Source: Symsagittifera roscoffensis
Lineage: Eukaryota > Xenacoelomorpha > Acoela > Convolutidae
DNA: 64,000 nucleotides
Assembly: GCF_963678635.1 (NCBI RefSeq)
Contig: NC_087064.1
Location: 32,278,369 to 32,342,368 of the forward strand
Direction: 5' to 3'
Made by a program: the position numbers and the translations under genes. The stretch's first letter is position 1, and every line of letters starts with the position of its first letter. This document shows positions 55,801 through 64,000 of the stretch, in pieces. The notes beneath the pieces were generated by a model. It worked only from the letters and a program-made list of their open reading frames with translations. It ran no database searches and had not been told where the DNA came from.

Positions 55801-58800
55801 TAGAAACTACTCCTATAATCGAAATAGAAGTTATTCAAACAACCGAAACCAGAATTACCCGAACAATCGATCAAGGAATAACTCATATAATAGATCGAAC
55901 TATAACAGACCAAACAATAATTACCAAAACAGATCGCGAAATAATTCACAAAATCGACACCCAAGTTATAATAATCGTTATAGAAATTATTCCCAATCAC
56001 CACATAGGAATAATAATAACTATAATAATTCTAATAATCGTCACAGAAGCAGTACACCTAAACATCAAAGACAAATCAATCAAGTACAAGCTAACCCAGA
56101 AACAACATCAGACCCCCCAGGTATTGATGACACAGTAACTGATACGTTACAACTCAATCAAATAAACTGTACATCATCAGATTCAGAAAGTGATACTGAA
56201 AACACTCTTGCTATCAATATGATAAAAGTCGAAAATGACTATGAATCTGTCATATATGAACAACCCTTTCCATCACATATATATGAAAATCAATCAGAAT
56301 TTCTTCAAAATAATTACACTACACCCATAAATTCCACACCAACGACGCAAGAAACAAATGAAATAAACACTACAAATCAAACCAATAAAAATACCAAAAC
56401 AAAATGCTTGAATACAAACCACATTTATCAAAATATACAAAAAGAACAACCCAAAGAAAAAATTTGGACAATACCATTTCTCTTAGAAAGCCCAAGAAAT
56501 AAAGAATTTCAACCACCAGAACTTGAAATAGATTTTTTAATTGATTCAGGAGCAGAATCAAACATAATAAACATTCCCACATGGAATGAAATAAAAACTT
56601 TACATCCAAAGCTAACACCTCTTGAAACCTCCAGCAAACTAGCAACAGCACAAGGATCAACATTGATAAACTACGGAAAAATCCAATTATTTCTCCTCCC
56701 TACCAGAACAATGGAACAAAGCAAAATTTTAAATAAGCCATTTAAACAAATATTCCATATCACTGATATTAAATATAATATCATTGGAATACCATTTATT
56801 TCGAAGTATATACCAACAATTAACATACTAAATAGTAAAATATTAATCAAAGATAAATATACAAAAACAAAAGAAACATCCTTAACATTTTTTCAAAGAT
56901 TAAATAAACAACCACCATTCTTTTCAAAATTCTACCCGATATTTAACCAACAAAGAAAACACCTAAAACCACTATCAGGAAATATCTATAATTTTTCAAT
57001 CAAACAAGTTCACCAATATGATAAAGAACAAAACAAACAAAAATTTTATATGTCAGATTTTGAATTCAAACCTATTCATAAATTTTTCAAAATCACAATC
57101 TCTTCAATAAAATATTTGAAAAATTCGAATTCAGATATTATTTCCTTACATGTTTATAACAACACACCTTACCAAGTAACATTACCTTTAGGACTTTTAG
57201 GATATTGTGAAACCAACGCTACAATATCACCAATACACGAAAAAGCCTATCGCGTAAATAATATACTCCAATTACTAGATATTTGCCAATCTACAATTCT
57301 TAATGAAGAATTATCTATAAATAATATAATAAGTAACGAAAACAGAAATACGGATTATTTCACAAAAACTCCATATTTCAAACCTACATTCAACATAAGT
57401 AACTACACAGCAGACCAACAGAAAATTTTAACAATGTTTAATTTCCAACATTCACAAATAACACAAGACGAATTCGAAAAATTAGCCAAACAGCTAATTA
57501 AATATTCATCAGTCTATGCAACATCAAAATTCGATGTTGGAAAAATCAGTTCATCACTACATCTCCCGTTAAAACCAGACGCAGTTTTCAAAAAACAGAG
57601 AGCAAGTAAAGTACCAATTCACTTACATGATAAAGTAAACAGATTACTCGATATTTTAGAACAGTACAATATTATATCACCAGTTAATAAAGAAGAACAA
57701 CCAAAAGGCAACACATTCATCAACCCCGTTATCATTCTAGCTAAAGGAGAATCATTAAAAATCGTTCTCGACGCTAGATACCTCAATTCACTCATAGATG
57801 AATCAAAATGTAATTGGCCCATTGAACCAATACAAGTTATTTTAACAAAAATAAATGGCAAATACTTTACAACCGCCGATATGAATAGTGCATACAATCA
57901 AATGCCACTAGATGAACAATCACGACGTTTAACACAATTTGTTATCGGAAACCAAAAATATGAATTCAACCGCTTATTCTATGGAATTTCCATAGGACCA
58001 GCAGCATTTTCAGCTTTTATGAGCAAAATTTTTAGACCACTAATACTCAAGAAAAACGCAATCACCTATCTAGACGATGTTTTTATGCAATCACAAACAA
58101 AAGACGAAATGTTCAACGTTTTAGAAAAATATCACCAAATACTTCAGAACGAAAATCTGAAGGCCGCCCCCGATAAATCACACTTCTTTTTGACAAGAGT
58201 TAAATTCTTAGGACATAACATAGAAAGAAAAACAATCACTCCACTGAAATCACGCATTGACGCTATTCAAAAACTTCAACCACCAACAAATAAAAAGAAA
58301 ATCCAAGAATTCCTTGGAATGTTAAACTTTTTAAGTAAATATGTTTATAAAATGCAATTATATCTACGACCATTTTATAACATTCTTAGACAACAAAATA
58401 ACTTTGAATGGAATACAGAACATCAAACACGATTCGAAGAAATAAAGAAACTTTTAACTGAACAAATTTCAAATACAATTCCAGACCCTGATCAACCATT
58501 TTATGCAATGTGCGATGCTTCGAACTTTGGCATCGGCGCAGCAGTATTACAATCACATAATGGTACAAACAAAATGAACCTTATATCAGCAAACTCCCGA
58601 TTATTCACTCAAGCAGAGCTACGACTCTCAACCCTAATGAGAGAATGTACAGCCATAATATATACACTGACAGAATATGAATTTCTGATACTTGGATCAA
58701 AACATCCCACAGTTTTATTCACAGACCACAAACCAATCATTTTTCTTTTTACACAAAAATCTAACCCAAACCACCGAGTTTACAGATTTCAATTAATTCT

Positions 58801-61081
58801 AATGAAGTTTCCAAACTTACATATAGTTTGGACTGCAGGAAAAAATCTTGCATTACCAGACACCTTAAGTCGAAATACACCACCTGAATTACTTACACGA
58901 AAAACAACAGTTGAAATACCCAAAAATATAAAATTCTACCTTGCAGAAAACGAAACATCACCTCGATTAGAATGCAAATATGCAGTTAAAACTGATATTG
59001 AACAATCACAAATAAATAATTTACAACATTTCCCACTTTATTTAGATTGTCAAAATAATCATTATGAAGTTGATCTACTTGGAACATCAACCTTCAAACC
59101 AATCCCATATTCTCAATGGATAAAAAGTAACACCCAACAAAAACGAACAAAACAACACCTACCTAAGAAAGACCATTTTCCACTAATTGAAAAAGAAGAT
59201 TTAACTGATAAAATAAATTTATCAGGACCACAAACAAATGATTCAAAATACACAATAAATCAAGTTTTTGACCTTCACGACCCACTTGATACAATACCCT
59301 TATCTAAATTCGAAATTGAAAACATTTTTCTCCCTCCAACAGAAACGATTACAATTTCAACACTGAAACAATATCAAAATCTTGACCCGATAATTAGACA
59401 ACTGAAATCATGGCACAAATATAAAACTAAACCTATCAAAGCAGATTCAACCATTCTAGGAAACAAAACACTCCTCCGATACTTTCGCAAATTTAACAAC
59501 ACAACAATTAACGAAAATACAGACCTTTTAGAGTATAACCTGAATGAATCTACAGTTCCATGTCTCCCTTTAAGTATGATTCTTATAGCTTTTAATATTT
59601 CACATACACAAAATATTAAAGGACACTCTGGATCAGAAAAAACATATTCAAATTTTATACAAAATTTTTACTTCCCAAATGCACCGATTTGGATAAAAGT
59701 ACTATGCAATGATTGTATAGTATGTCAACTGAATAAACCTTACCCAAATCAAAAACAAATAGCACAAAAACAAGATTTTAAAGGACAAAGTTTGTACTTT
59801 AATCATCGTATCTCATTTGATACTAAAGGACCAATTTCACCCTCATCAGAAGGAAACTCCTACATTATGGTAATTGTTGACGCATTTACACATTATGTAG
59901 CTCTTAACCCAGTACCACATTGTAACGCTTATTACGCTTACACAACACTCTATGAACACTGGATAGCAAAATTCGGACTACCAGAAATTTTAGTTACAGA
60001 CAACGGTACAGAATTCATAAATAATGAAATAATAACACTATGTCATTTATACAACATTAAACACAAACCACGTACATCTCATGCACCTTGGACAAACGGT
60101 TTAGTCGAAGGTATGAACCGTTCACTACAAGAATATCTTAGATGTATCATCAACGGAAATGATACAAAATATACCGAATGGTCAGCAGATGTAAAATTAT
60201 TTCCCTTAGCATATAATTCACAAATCACGACAACTTTAGGAATGTCACCATATGAAATGGTTTTCAACCAAAAGCCACGCAAACCAATAATGTTTACAGC
60301 AAATTCCCATAAAAACGCACAAGGTTATTGTCAACCAACTAAAGACTCAATTTGTTATAACCTACCTTTACATACACACGATGAAGATCATTTTCATCAC
60401 CCACAAATTCTTAAATTAGCCTCCGGTACACACACCGAATGGATTTTAAATAGAGATAAGAAACACAATGAAATTTACCAAAAAATAACAAAAAAGTTAT
60501 TACAAAGACAAAACATCAATGAACAAATCAATTCACGTTTTACACCAGCCTCCGATTTAAAAATTGGAACATTTGTTTTAATACCTAATTTTAATACTCA
60601 AAAAGGAATTTCTAAAAAATTACAACCCCTCCGAAAAGGACCCTACCAAATAATTGCAAAACCCACTGATGTCACATATAAAATTACCGACTCAGACAGA
60701 AAAGAAATCGTTCAACATCGAAACAACCTATTACCTTATTACCCAAAAGAATACGCACTCCGCGAATTAACTCAATTATATTCTTTCACAGGATTAAAAA
60801 TCATTCAAAATGAACCACATCTGAAAAACACAGAACAAAATGATAACCCCACCGAAAATCAAAACACAAAACCAACCGCCACCAAAAACAATACACAAAA
60901 CCATAAAGAATCTCCAAAACAAAGAAAAAATAGAAAAATGACCGAACAAATAATACCCCAAGAAGAAATAGACAAATCAGAACATAGAAAAACAACAAGA
61001 CTCCGAAATCAACCACGTAAAAACTACAAAATGTTCATCCCTCAATCTAAAATATTAAAGAAAGTAGAATTTAAAAAGTAA
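52859..61081 (+). CDS. gag-pol: Gag-Pol polyprotein, single 2740-codon ORF (copy C)
   Basis: ATG at 52859 in the 3' end of the 155-aa ORF. Layout: Gag capsid-type domain about 610-800; zinc knuckle C842-C845-H850-C855; Asn/Arg/Ser-rich tail to about 1085. Protease DSGAE is at about 1229. RT YLDD lies at 1737-1740 with FTTADMNSAYNQMP upstream. RNase H begins near 1880 (CDASNFGIGAA). The integrase finger is H2249-H2256-C2286-C2289, and the catalytic triad D2321-D2381-E2417 has the D,D-35-E spacing. GPY/F module LRKGPYQI near 2590; basic C-terminus. There is no frameshift or stop between gag and pol, so the ratio of Gag to Pol would have to be set otherwise. All catalytic residues are present, so this copy could encode active enzymes. 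Confidence 0.94.
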   Translation: MSSTHTPGDETPDDDEIFPFIVDADTDRGQHIFCQNLLVNLFEPGISPCKTEFPDVKIKRQIIDHYLKDICNITQQYGIYSIEFTSPNHNNRTYTIQTDDLDLEFSKVFSEYIKSIQYHNSQRANSIFTNEVFAIIYSYISILENEIPITNVSPTETSKHLRVRHEITLLSSYLNIIKENFTKDDVSQHTKHDLQKILAWFIIDYFTHNIDLIAQARKNFRPQNSNDDTAITEQSDYVWDPEWSHPAFISFPQSISSQAIGTISYIRDYVRVIPLTIDATPLNYNTFLPDTQNNSLNSTVIHNENLNGTRNLTQQDIQTPSHFINEEIVHTTTTQQSISPIRPNLTTPRNTNPSQTQVTLQSTVKPSVAPKYSHMDYQTYRPMTIPSKTRKTFTRNNFADHNYNYTHPSKTNYQPQRNFNQYTKPRNWDNPTALYNSKNFQPNPPQDRSENYPFFQQNKNKKQTSYQLDYLSSDDDFLQPDIFAQNTQEYRRQGIQKTRTNHRNFSPQPIDAQHQQPIQQQNPINTQSFQPIQQQNPMTAHSYQPSQMQNEIPLPYYLQQHEITRNQLSNFSQMPNAAESLQMTMNPYLMGGSSITSNKPLMVFTGTDPEYSVEDYLNAVTANLILNIGPEPINTPLHQNWIHRRTALIQTTLDGAAQKWFSVLPLEIKSNWKRFTQEFSKMFDSERNKQQQRVLCNEIRRLPNETIKQIAVRIETLVRKAYSLNTHDYKNTKMTEILMMTLTPQLRKIAIKKRASHPSSIREPDLDFRKLVDKLEQAEITMKLEETENLKLQYVNRIETTPTNINNIQESETDLVEKITEILNIYEKNPNFKGKPSFKKWCNYCRRYGHSISECRQKQQDSQNKPQKYKEPNKSFYQYMKKDQNLPNKTVHSNNSSGKPLPINTNYTRNQSPYNSSYRGRSPERRNTYNPSQNHYNRPNSRNNYSRSNSNTQRFVSRSNSQSRNNYYPNNQSRNSSYNRNRNYSYNRNRSYSNNRNQNYPNNRSRNNSYNRSNYNRPNNNYQNRSRNNSQNRHPSYNNRYRNYSQSPHRNNNNYNNSNNRHRSSTPKHQRQINQVQANPETTSDPPGIDDTVTDTLQLNQINCTSSDSESDTENTLAINMIKVENDYESVIYEQPFPSHIYENQSEFLQNNYTTPINSTPTTQETNEINTTNQTNKNTKTKCLNTNHIYQNIQKEQPKEKIWTIPFLLESPRNKEFQPPELEIDFLIDSGAESNIINIPTWNEIKTLHPKLTPLETSSKLATAQGSTLINYGKIQLFLLPTRTMEQSKILNKPFKQIFHITDIKYNIIGIPFISKYIPTINILNSKILIKDKYTKTKETSLTFFQRLNKQPPFFSKFYPIFNQQRKHLKPLSGNIYNFSIKQVHQYDKEQNKQKFYMSDFEFKPIHKFFKITISSIKYLKNSNSDIISLHVYNNTPYQVTLPLGLLGYCETNATISPIHEKAYRVNNILQLLDICQSTILNEELSINNIISNENRNTDYFTKTPYFKPTFNISNYTADQQKILTMFNFQHSQITQDEFEKLAKQLIKYSSVYATSKFDVGKISSSLHLPLKPDAVFKKQRASKVPIHLHDKVNRLLDILEQYNIISPVNKEEQPKGNTFINPVIILAKGESLKIVLDARYLNSLIDESKCNWPIEPIQVILTKINGKYFTTADMNSAYNQMPLDEQSRRLTQFVIGNQKYEFNRLFYGISIGPAAFSAFMSKIFRPLILKKNAITYLDDVFMQSQTKDEMFNVLEKYHQILQNENLKAAPDKSHFFLTRVKFLGHNIERKTITPLKSRIDAIQKLQPPTNKKKIQEFLGMLNFLSKYVYKMQLYLRPFYNILRQQNNFEWNTEHQTRFEEIKKLLTEQISNTIPDPDQPFYAMCDASNFGIGAAVLQSHNGTNKMNLISANSRLFTQAELRLSTLMRECTAIIYTLTEYEFLILGSKHPTVLFTDHKPIIFLFTQKSNPNHRVYRFQLILMKFPNLHIVWTAGKNLALPDTLSRNTPPELLTRKTTVEIPKNIKFYLAENETSPRLECKYAVKTDIEQSQINNLQHFPLYLDCQNNHYEVDLLGTSTFKPIPYSQWIKSNTQQKRTKQHLPKKDHFPLIEKEDLTDKINLSGPQTNDSKYTINQVFDLHDPLDTIPLSKFEIENIFLPPTETITISTLKQYQNLDPIIRQLKSWHKYKTKPIKADSTILGNKTLLRYFRKFNNTTINENTDLLEYNLNESTVPCLPLSMILIAFNISHTQNIKGHSGSEKTYSNFIQNFYFPNAPIWIKVLCNDCIVCQLNKPYPNQKQIAQKQDFKGQSLYFNHRISFDTKGPISPSSEGNSYIMVIVDAFTHYVALNPVPHCNAYYAYTTLYEHWIAKFGLPEILVTDNGTEFINNEIITLCHLYNIKHKPRTSHAPWTNGLVEGMNRSLQEYLRCIINGNDTKYTEWSADVKLFPLAYNSQITTTLGMSPYEMVFNQKPRKPIMFTANSHKNAQGYCQPTKDSICYNLPLHTHDEDHFHHPQILKLASGTHTEWILNRDKKHNEIYQKITKKLLQRQNINEQINSRFTPASDLKIGTFVLIPNFNTQKGISKKLQPLRKGPYQIIAKPTDVTYKITDSDRKEIVQHRNNLLPYYPKEYALRELTQLYSFTGLKIIQNEPHLKNTEQNDNPTENQNTKPTATKNNTQNHKESPKQRKNRKMTEQIIPQEEIDKSEHRKTTRLRNQPRKNYKMFIPQSKILKKVEFKK

Positions 61082-61681
61082 TTTTAAGATTTTATACTTC
61101 ACAATCTTGAAACCTCCGTAACAGTTTTCATTTCATTTTTTCAAAATAACATGCTCACAAGTACGCAATAATTCTAGTTCAAAATAGACCAATAGGATTC
61201 ATCCAATCCGCCACTTTCTCTAACTCAAACTAAGACCAATTAGACGAATAATCTAGAACTCCAGGCACATCTCTAACTATAACTTTACAACCTCCAGGTC
61301 AAAAATAAGCAAACCACTCCAACTTGACAGCTAAAATAAACATCACCATAATACCGTACCCCTCCCTTATCTAATAACCCAAAGATCAACAATATTTCCC
61401 CAACTCAGACCACGAATACCCCCAAAACAAATTTGATAACTTAGCCTAAAGTAACAAAATGAAGATTTTAATTAGCCTAAAGTATAAAAATCTCACCATA
61501 CCCCGGATCATTTGACAAACAAAAATAAAGAAAAAGACGACCTCCCAGTCACCATGAAAATTGCCCCCAACAATTTTTTACAAAACTCAACCCACTTGTC
61601 AAAAAACTAATAAATAATTCGACCACACTAGAAAATCGCCTCAAACAGCAAAAAATATTCGACCAAGAGATCATTTCTTAA
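61082..61681 (+). other. Spacer between pol and the small membrane ORFs (copy C)
   Basis: Counterpart of 33592..34191, same length and few differences. Contains the repeated TTAGCCTAAAGTA motif (about 61440 and 61472). No ORF. Confidence 0.5.
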
Positions 61682-61912
61682 ATGCTTTTCTCTCAAACAG
61701 TCGCTCAAATACTTATAAATTTTAAACATTTTTTTTCAATACTTGAAGCTTTTATAATATTTCTTTTTGATCTACTTGAATCTTTTCTAATAATCTTAAT
61801 CATTTTTTGTAACATTTTTTTAATTTTCTACACAATACTCGAACTATTCCTCCAACTTTCCAAAACCCTTGACTATATCCACAGGTACGATTTTAACAAC
61901 TTGTCTAAATGA
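61682..61912 (+). CDS. 76-aa hydrophobic membrane protein (copy C)
   Basis: Same as 33361..33591 with three residue changes. The stop TGA at 61910..61912 overlaps the next ATG as AATGATACG. Confidence 0.7.
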   Translation: MLFSQTVAQILINFKHFFSILEAFIIFLFDLLESFLIILIIFCNIFLIFYTILELFLQLSKTLDYIHRYDFNNLSK

Positions 61913-62097
61913 TACGAACAATTTTCAGTAGAACTGATATTTTTTTATTGTTTGTAATTTTCATAACATTTCTATCATCCCTCATTTTGACAATATGTAA
62001 ATGTATAAAGAAAGCAATCATCACATTTGCCCTAGCAACAATTTTTCTAATTATTTTTTTGGAAGAATATTATAATAAACATAAACCTTCCCACTAA
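61909..62097 (+). CDS. 62-aa two-helix membrane protein (copy C)
   Basis: Same as 33176..33364 with a few conservative changes. Two hydrophobic segments around CKCIKK. Starts on the ATGA overlap. The stop TAA at 62095..62097 is followed two codons later by a second TAA, after which the ATG-less ORF opens in the same frame in this copy. Confidence 0.7.
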   Translation: MIRTIFSRTDIFLLFVIFITFLSSLILTICKCIKKAIITFALATIFLIIFLEEYYNKHKPSH

Positions 62098-62103
62098 AAG
62101 TAA

Positions 62104-63240
62104 CAATTCAAAAATCCATCAAAAATTGCTACCCAACAGTCACAGAATCAGTCTTCACCGACATCATCCCAAGATAACCAAACACCACCTTCACATACTC
62201 AAAATCCTCAAACATCTACACGAATTTCTTTTCAAGACAATCCATACACTTTTGAAGAACGACATGCTCGTTTATCAGAACCACTAGAACCAGTTCAACG
62301 ACAAGCACCTTTAAGCGAACCAACATATAACCTATACCCAACACTACCACAAGAACTAAGTAGAATAAGAAATTCTAGTCAAAACCAAAATACAGTCGAA
62401 ATAAATAGACAAATTATACATCCTCGACGAAACAGAAATCTTCAAACTCCCCGAGTTCATTTTGATATACCTCAATCCCCATCACAAAACACTCCAGAAA
62501 ACCCCATTGGTATATTACCAGAAACCCCTACGCTTCTTTCACAACGTAGCACCTCAAGCCTACCATCAGATTACTTAGGTTCAACACCAACATCTGAGCA
62601 AATACGTGAAAATCCCTTTAACCCCCCAAACCAAGCATCACGACTACCATATTGGACAACACATTCATTTACACAAGGTGAATTAAATTTAGTCAATGAC
62701 CCAATAGATATTTCTACGGATACAACAACATCCTCATCACTACCAGAAACATTATCACTACCATCAACACCATCAATAAGCCAATTTTCACCACTACCCT
62801 TTAACTTAAATTTTCCAAATAATCTCGACGCCAGATATCGAGAACAATCATCAATAAATATTCCTTTAAGATTAGATTGGAATACATTCACAGCACCTCC
62901 ACCATTATTTGGACAACATCAAGAAAGTAACCGCCTTCATAACTGGGCACTTAATAGGTTACAATATCGCCAAGATATTCACAACGATATCCGTGATCAC
63001 AATATTCAAATACTCCAACAAAACAGTTTACAATTAAAATTTGAAATCACAGTTAAGTTAAATAACATTACCCAACATCCCTACCCATTAAATCCACCTA
63101 ACATAACAGCTCAATCACTACCACCACCGTTTATAACTACTGAAGTAATATATAAATACGACAGATACACCAAAAACACAATTGGTTACATTACATTTTA
63201 TAACCCATACTCAGGATTATCATACACATGTATATTCTAA
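62104..63240 (+). CDS. 378-codon ORF without any ATG (copy C)
   Basis: Open from the TAA at 62101..62103 to TAA at 63238..63240, with no Met codon at all. Begins QFKNPSKIATQQSQNQSS. Pro/Ser/Gln-rich to about residue 230, then a folded-looking part with SINIPLRLDWNTFTAPPPLF and a C-terminal beta-like segment. Overlaps the env ATG (63228) by 13 bases in another frame. In copy B a 1-base indel just upstream changes the frame relation to the 62-aa ORF, yet this ORF itself keeps the same start point and length. That argues against simple read-through from the 62-aa ORF. Confidence 0.7.
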   Translation, partial: QFKNPSKIATQQSQNQSSPTSSQDNQTPPSHTQNPQTSTRISFQDNPYTFEERHARLSEPLEPVQRQAPLSEPTYNLYPTLPQELSRIRNSSQNQNTVEINRQIIHPRRNRNLQTPRVHFDIPQSPSQNTPENPIGILPETPTLLSQRSTSSLPSDYLGSTPTSEQIRENPFNPPNQASRLPYWTTHSFTQGELNLVNDPIDISTDTTTSSSLPETLSLPSTPSISQFSPLPFNLNFPNNLDARYREQSSINIPLRLDWNTFTAPPPLFGQHQESNRLHNWALNRLQYRQDIHNDIRDHNIQILQQNSLQLKFEITVKLNNITQHPYPLNPPNITAQSLPPPFITTEVIYKYDRYTKNTIGYITFYNPYSGLSYTCIF

Positions 63241-64000
63241 AATTATTAATTTTTCTCCAACTCCTTTTTCTAGTAACCTCAAATCAAAACATAAACCCTT
63301 CCCCTCGTACAGGACCACAAGATTTATTAGTAACACATTACGATTGCGAAGAAAATGAACAAAAAACACTACACAAATATGCAATAAATCAAGTATCACA
63401 ATGTGAAACAGAACCACAAGCTATAGAAACCACAGATATAATAGCAACACTCTATTCAAAAGCCCGAGCAACAACAGTTACAGGTTATAAATTCACAGCA
63501 ACATTTTCCGAAAAGAAAGTACATTGTTCACAAGTCTCGAACGGAAACAAAAACCGACTTGACCATGAATCATTCTATCAAAGTAATATAGAACGTCTTT
63601 TACATCTCAATCCCGACGATTGTAAAAATGAATTACTTAGACTAAACATCACACGAAATAAAAACTCCCAAAGAAAGTTAGTAAATTTTCAAGTTTTTTC
63701 AGACTCTGTACATCAATCACAACTTGAAAGACACCAAGGACATATAAAACTAGACGAAAAATACCCGTATAACGGCGCACACGGACGATTAACCTATGAC
63801 CTACATGATAAACATTAGATACCACACATTGGTATAAATAACCCATCAAACTGCAAAGCAGACACGAAAAATAAAGGATACCAAGAAATAATGTTTTTCG
63901 ATTGGAAAATACAACTCGAAAAAATACAACTCACACGAGATTTATCTGATAATACAATGATCTATCAAGGAATCCGACTACCTTGTAAAAATGATCAAGG
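63228..64000 (+). pseudogene. env: Envelope-type glycoprotein gene, one in-frame TAG, runs off window (copy C)
   Basis: ATG at 63228, hydrophobic signal peptide, then the same ectodomain as in copy B. TAG at 63816..63818 replaces a TGG of copy B. After it the frame stays open to the window end, reading TGG where copy B has its TGA. The start lies inside the end of the ATG-less ORF. The rest of the gene is outside the window. Confidence 0.75.

Larger units (their letters stand above)
50755..64000 (+). mobile_element. Giant retrovirus-like LTR element, copy C (5' 13.2 kb)
   Basis: Same layout as copy B from the 5' LTR to the middle of env, where the window ends. Gag-pol is one open frame here. 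Env carries one TAG at a different place from the TGA in B. The upstream flank ends AAAA; the matching 3' flank is outside the window. Oriented head to head with B, 6.2 kb apart. Confidence 0.95.

Overview
The window looks like metazoan (probably invertebrate) nuclear DNA. It is AT-rich, has canonical GT-AG exon borders, and holds hAT- and pogo/Tc1-like MITEs, solo LTRs, minisatellites and a 200-base assembly gap. I cannot name the species.

About half of the window is three copies of one very large retrovirus-like LTR element. Copy A (+, 1..3355) is only the 3' end. Copy B (-, 25660..44519) is complete: 18,860 bp, LTRs of about 410 bp with TG...CA ends, and a 4-bp target duplication AAAG on both sides. 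Copy C (+, 50755..64000) starts with its 5' LTR and runs off the window. A solo LTR of the same family (-, 8832..9242) has the target duplication CTGT. The order in the sense direction is: LTR, primer-binding site, 77-aa leader ORF, 155-aa very basic ORF overlapping the start of gag, gag plus Ty3/gypsy-type pol (PR-RT-RNase H-IN with GPY/F module), a 600-bp spacer, two tiny two-helix membrane ORFs overlapping by ATGA, a 378-codon ORF that contains no ATG, an envelope-type glycoprotein gene, a 599-aa ORF overlapping env by ATGA, a 79-nt intron directly after the last stop codon, about 1.5 kb of 3' noncoding DNA, and the LTR. Gag-pol is one 2740-codon frame in C but is cut by one TAA in B. Env is cut by one stop in each of B and C, at different Trp codons. 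Copies A and B are tail to tail; B and C are head to head.

A second, unrelated LTR element (+, 13916..23328) has unusually long LTRs (2449 and 2384 bp), a clear primer-binding site and a TATA box. Its degenerate 4.6-kb interior shows four tandem retropepsin-like modules and a short RT remnant, and I see no complete RT or integrase.

Host sequence lies between the insertions. Phase-compatible exons on the + strand at 6354..6517, 12193..12323 and 23880..24287 make the 3' end of a gene of unknown function ending in a strongly basic tail. A paralogue of the first of these exons lies on the - strand at 50440..50606. A second + strand ORF (25176) with a signal peptide is cut by copy B 15 codons before its stop. 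The remainder (3.4-13.9 kb and 44.5-50.7 kb) is AT-rich intronic or intergenic DNA with MITEs, a foldback repeat, tandem repeats and minisatellites.
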